In this document: in pieces, positions 59,885 to 64,000 of the stretch
Layout of the letters: each line of letters opens with the position of its first letter
How positions within the stretch are numbered: the stretch's first letter is position 1
NCBI RefSeq assembly: GCF_030445035.2
Contig: NC_080680.1
Coordinates: forward strand, 45,273,212 to 45,337,211
Reading direction: 5' to 3'
Origin: Dasypus novemcinctus
Taxonomy: Eukaryota > Chordata > Mammalia > Cingulata > Dasypodidae
Length of the DNA stretch: 64,000 nt
Notes under the pieces: model-generated
Told to the model about the DNA's origin: nothing
The model's input: the letters and a program-made list of their open reading frames with translations, nothing else
Databases searched by the model: none
Translations under genes and position numbers: made by a program

Positions 59885-60882
59885 TGTAGCAGTTTGGTAT
59901 TGTTTATGAATTCCAAAAATAGATATTGATTATGTTTGTAAACTGGTCTGTTCCTTTGGGCGTGATACCCTTTGACTGTATTAGATTCAGCAGAGATGTC
60001 TTTGATTAAATTATGTTAAGGCAGCGGACTTGGCCCAGTGTTTAGGGCATCCGTCTACCACATGGGAGGTCTGTGGTTCAAACCCTGGGCCTCCTTGACC
60101 CATGTGAAGCTGGCCCATGCGCAGTGCTGATGCGCGCAAGGAGTGCCCTGCCACGCAGGGGTGTCCCCCACATAGGGGAGCCCCACGTGCAAGGAGTGCG
60201 CCCCATAAGGAGAGCCGCCCAGCGCGAAAGAAAGTGCAGCCTGCCCAGGGATGGTGTCGCACACACGGAGAGCTGACACAACAAGATGACGCAACAAAAA
60301 GAAATACAGATTCCCGTGCTGCTGTCAACAACAGAAGCGGACAAAGAAGACACAACAAATAGACACAGAGAACAGACAACTGGGGTTGGGGGGGGGAGGG
60401 GGAAAATTAAAAAAAAATTGTTACGATTAGGGTGTACAGGGTTGAGTCCTTGCTCCCTTGGTAGGTTATATAAACGGATGCTCAAAGAACACATGGAAGT
60501 AGACCCACAAGAGAAGAACACAGAGGAATAGAGACTTCTCCATAGACACAGCAAAGGCCCAGGGAAGAGAGAGGAGTCTGATAGTCTACAGCTGCAGTTG
60601 AGCCCAGAGAGAAATGAGCCCCAGGGAGGAAGACGAGCCTTAACCCAGACTACAGCTGAGAATGGAAGGAACAGGGACCATGGAGCCTTAGGAGAAAGAA
60701 GCCTGAATCCTCACAGAGAGTGGCAGCCATCTTGCTCCAACACATGGTATCAGACTTTGGTGAGAAAAGTAACTTACACTTTAGGGCCTTGTGACTGTAA
60801 GATTCACCCTAAATAAATACCCTTTATAAATGCCAACAGATTTCTGGTACTTTGCATTAGTGCTCCTTTGGCTGACTAAGAC
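59885..60882 (+). mobile_element. Xenarthran ERVL/MaLR-like solo LTR in GLIS3 intron, SINE-interrupted
   Basis: Begins TGTAGCAGTTTGGTATTG and ends CTGACTAAGACA, with a TATA-like ttatataaacgg at about 60466-60477 and an AATAAA near 60812. It is antisense to GLIS3. A DAS SINE sits about 135 bases from its 5' end. No target duplication recognised. Confidence 0.75.
60019..60416 (+). mobile_element. DAS SINE nested in an LTR
   Basis: The head is gcagcggacttggcccag; the body is near-standard and ends in a G-run and AAAATTAAAAAAAAA. Flanks are AT-rich (aattatgtta and aaattgtta), so the exact duplication is uncertain. It splits the LTR at 59885-60882. Confidence 0.9.
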
Positions 60883-60984
60883 ATCTTGGATTTGGGAATT
60901 TTACTTCTGAGACACTGTCCTGAAAGTATATTCTGGATAACAGAAGAAATTCTGCAGAGACAGTCAACACATGTGAGTTATCTT

Positions 60985-61255
60985 AATTTCTATTTGGCTC
61001 TAATTGAAGAGCCAAAATGGCCAACTGTAAGAGAATGGTTAAACAAACGGTGGTACATTTACTTGGTGGGAATATTATGTAGTCATTAAAACGGCATTTA
61101 TAAGGAGTTTTTATCAACATGGAAAGATCATTATAAGGTTAAGTTAAAAAAAAAGCACAACACAAGTTGAATACAGAGGTGGGCTCAGCTATGTAGAAGA
61201 TCACATACACAAGAAAGATTATATATAGTTGTCTTTGGGTATTTTCTGCCTTTAT
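60985..61255 (+). mobile_element. L1-like remnant
   Basis: Shows gagaatggttaaacaaacgg, tattatgtagtcattaaaa and atggaaagatc, an old L1M/HAL1-like 3' pattern. Confidence 0.5.
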
Positions 61256-61274
61256 ATTTTTCTTCATTTTAATA

Positions 61275-61440
61275 GAGCAAGTATTCTGGAGTCAGACTGC
61301 CTGGGTTCAAATCCTAGCCCAGCACTTTATCAAAATGTGTGGCCTGGGTAAATTACTAAGCTGAAGAATCTCCATTTTCTCATTTGTAAAATGGATTAAG
61401 AGTAGTACTTACACTTTACTGTGTTATTATGAAGACAAAT
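61275..61440 (+). mobile_element. MIR
   Basis: Shows ggagtcagactgcctgggtt, caaatcctagcccagcac, catttgtaaaatgg and ttattatgaag. A clear match. Confidence 0.8.
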
Positions 61441-61828
61441 TAATTTGTATGTAATATATAATGATTTTAATAACAATTATATAATAGTTTATATTTATAT
61501 AACATATATTTTAATATACTTTATATAAATAAAAACAAACTATTTTACAATGATAACACAGTTCTTAAAAATAAAATACAGTTTTTAAAAAAGGAAATAA
61601 AGGTTTCAAAACTGCGACAAGTCAGTCCTTTAGCAATAACCAAATGCAATAATGATACAGCAGCAGGCAGGTAGCATACTCTCTCTGGAACATTCTTGGT
61701 CCTCTGTGGACCCTGAACTCTGTGCCTCATCCCCATGTTGGTTCCTAGATCCTACACAAATTGACATACTTCCTGATTTTTTCACTTACCCCCGTGAGGG
61801 TTCAAAGTACCCATAAGAATCTGGGATG

Positions 61829-62248
61829 CTAGTGGCGGACTTGGCCCAGTGGTTAGGGTGTCTGTCTACCACATGGGAGGTCCGCGGTTCAAACCCCGGG
61901 CCTCCTTGACCTGTGTGGAGCTGGCACCTGTGCAGTGCTGATGCGCGCAAGGAGTACCGTGCCATGCAGGGGTGTCCCCCGCGTAAGGGAGCCCCACGCG
62001 CAAGGAGTGTGCCCCATAAGGAGAGCCGCCCAGTGCAAAAGAAAGTGCAGCCTGCCCAGGAATGGCACTGCACACATGGAGAGCTGACACAACAAGATGA
62101 CGCAACAAAAAGAAACAGAGATTCCCATGCCGCTGACAACAACAGAAGCAGACAAAGAAGACGACGCAAATAGACACAGAGAACAGACAACTGGGGTGGG
62201 GGGAAGGAGAGAAACAAACAAATAAATAAATCTTTAAAAAAAAAAAAA
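61829..62248 (+). mobile_element. DAS SINE
   Basis: Complete copy with tail AAATAAATAAATCTTTAAAAA. The flanks gaatctgggatg (61817-61828) and gactctgggatg (62249-62260) differ at one base. Confidence 0.93.
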
Positions 62249-64000
62249 GACTCTGGGATGTGGAACTGCTTGGTGGGAAGACCCTTGGCCTGGTCTTGAC
62301 TTTGGGTACCAAGAACCCAGGCGCAAGCTACCATGATTGGCCTATTAGCATGTAATGTATCCACTGAAAAACATGACCCCCTAGCCTGGCTCTGCTCATA
62401 CTTGTCAGCCTGAGCTCCCTGATAGCACTCCTTAGTATAACAGTACACTTCCAAGAAGAAAAGGCATTTTTCACCAAATACCACCACTCCCCAAATGGTG
62501 GCATTAATCATTCCAGGATGCCAGATACAAGGATAGAGACTTTTATTGGCCTTTTCTGAGAATCAACTCATTCTCCCTTTCCTACTTTCTTTCATGCCTA
62601 TGAAAGAGCAGAAAGGTCACATGGCTTCACTCTACATTCAAGTGTGATATGTCCAACAGTACAAAAGATCTGTGCCGTGGTGAAATACACCTGGTGAAGT
62701 TGAACATTCAACCCAGCATTCTGGGCTCCATCCACCTGTCTCCCCTGTCCGTCTGGATCTGAATAAGGAGGGCAGAGTGGACTGTAATTCCTGCCTGTGT
62801 GTGTCTCGGCTGACAAGAGCAACAGTTAAAACTAGAATGGCCCTGCAAGCATGTTTTATCACTCTAACAGCAAATGCAAGGAAAGAAAACCCTCTATATT
62901 AAATCCCTCCCTCCAAAGAGCCAGTTAAGAGGGATGCCAAGTGCATTGGGTGGATGGTTGTGATCACTAAATCAAGGACCTTTAACATATTCTCTTCTTA
63001 ATACTATTTCCATAAAACTAACCAAATTTTAAAAAATATATTACAGTCTTGCCCAGAGAAAGTTAACTCATTTTCTGATGAATGGCTCCTGTATTCCTGG
63101 TGCTGGATTTCATGTGGCAAGTTTGGAAGGAACACTACTGCGTCGACCCAAAGCAAAATGAGGCAAGATGTTAACACATTCTGTGGACATAAAACATAAA
63201 AGCAATGACAAGGTCAGCCAACCTGTCAGTCAGTGAGTCAATAATAGTTATCAAGTGCTAGGCAGGATGCTGTTGGAGAGACCAAAGAAAATAGAAGACA
63301 ATACCTTAACCTTGAGGGCTGATGATTTAGATGTAGCAAGAACACTAATATATAAAATAACATAAGAACAAACACATAAATGTGTTGGCAATAAATGTTA
63401 GTTGTCACATTTAGTTACAAATTCCTCCTCTCTCCTCTACTTTAGAAATTATTTTGCCTCTAAGAATGAAGAGGAGGGGAGTTTGTGGATAACCTGATTT
63501 CACCTAAATTACAGCTCCTGTAGGTCAAGAAGAATCATTCCTCCTCTTGCCCATTTTGGGAAGTTATTTTTTTTCTTCTAAAAACACTTATTGTTATGGT
63601 TATAAAAATCTTTGATGTTAACTATACCAACCAGAAAATGTAGATAGCATTAACGAAGAAAGGGAAAAATTACCTATTTCCACAATTCAGACACCGCCAG
63701 ATATGTGCACACAAAACTGGAATGTTCTTTACATAGTTTTGTATTCTGCTTTCTCCTTTTAACTTTATCTGTGAGTTTCTCCACATATCACTAAGGTTTA
63801 TTCTTAAGAAATTTTTCCTTTATACTTTCTCACAGGGGTACTGATGCCTCTGTGGTGACCGTTCCCATCAAGAGTTTAGAGTCACTCTCTCTGTTAATAA
63901 TGTAGGCCACCCAAAGTGGAAGGGGGGGTGGCAGAAGGTTACAGGAGAAAGGGAATTGCATGACTATATATGATAATAGGAGGGCATTTTCCAGGGCAGC

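Larger units (their letters stand above)
57454..64000 (-). other. GLIS3: Partial upstream GLIS3 intron
   Basis: This is the sequence before the penultimate exon, in transcript sense to the right edge. I found no exon here that would encode the expected preceding residues, so the intron probably continues beyond the window. It holds three DAS SINEs, one LTR, MIR and ancient LINE fragments. The parts at 58092-59885 and 62261-64000 contain nothing else I recognise. Confidence 0.65.

Noticed and set aside
61786-62511. 241-codon minus-strand frame, the longest in the window.
   Set aside because: It runs through the antisense strand of a DAS SINE and its flanks; no protein family is seen.
62736-62809. 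Possible 74-base GLIS3 exon on the minus strand with good AG and GT signals and a compatible exit phase.
   Set aside because: The encoded end (TGET) does not match the residues expected before FYGQLQ in GLIS3 (ending HVHG), so it is probably a chance pseudo-exon.
1-64000. CRISPR arrays, bacterial operons, phage or plasmid features.
   Set aside because: All repeats are interspersed retroelements or microsatellites, and gene structure is spliced eukaryotic.

Overview
This window is vertebrate nuclear DNA from a placental mammal, most likely an armadillo (Dasypus or a close xenarthran relative). The main evidence is at least ten copies of a roughly 320-470 bp tRNA-Ala-derived SINE. Its head is related to the text 'cggacttggcccagtggttagggcg', it has a C/G-rich tail and it ends in AATAAATAAATCTTTAAAAA. 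I recognise it as the DAS-SINE family of the nine-banded armadillo. Pan-eutherian fossils (MIR, L2, L1M, MLT1, MLT2, hAT) fill much of the rest. The species call is an inference from repeat content.

The only protein-coding gene I can support is on the minus strand near the right end. Two exons, 57271-57453 and 56152-56288, have good splice signals and join in phase. They encode the extreme C-terminus of GLIS3, a Kruppel-type zinc-finger transcription factor, ending SSVYTEG and a TAA stop. A long 3' UTR follows, with poly(A) signals at 52373-52378 and 52057-52062. The zinc-finger exons lie beyond the right edge, so 57454-64000 is GLIS3 intron. Positions 1 to about 52000 lie downstream of GLIS3 and look intergenic. 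In human the next gene on this side is RFX3; synteny here is not tested.

Layout: 1-9 kb holds L1M remnants, an MLT1-type LTR, MIR/L2 and three DAS SINEs, two of them as a tail-to-tail inverted pair. 9-17 kb holds a composite DAS SINE, another MLT1 LTR and two copies of a xenarthran LTR, one with a clean ctatg target duplication and a nested SINE. 17-29 kb is mostly unique sequence with L2, L1M and MIR. 29.9-31.6 kb is an Hsmar1-like mariner, inactivated by mutations and split by a DAS SINE. 31.6-52 kb is more intergenic sequence with L1, LTR, hAT and SINE insertions. 52-57.5 kb is the 3' end of GLIS3 and is nearly free of young repeats. 57.5-64 kb is intron with SINEs and an LTR.

No bacterial, CRISPR, viral-gene or novel multi-gene system was found. 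Most open reading frames in the window are chance or repeat-derived, notably the antisense strand of the DAS SINE. The best leads are the mariner element, the bidirectional poly(A) hairpin, the recurrent SINE insertion into one LTR family, and a few repeat-free segments that may be conserved regulatory DNA.
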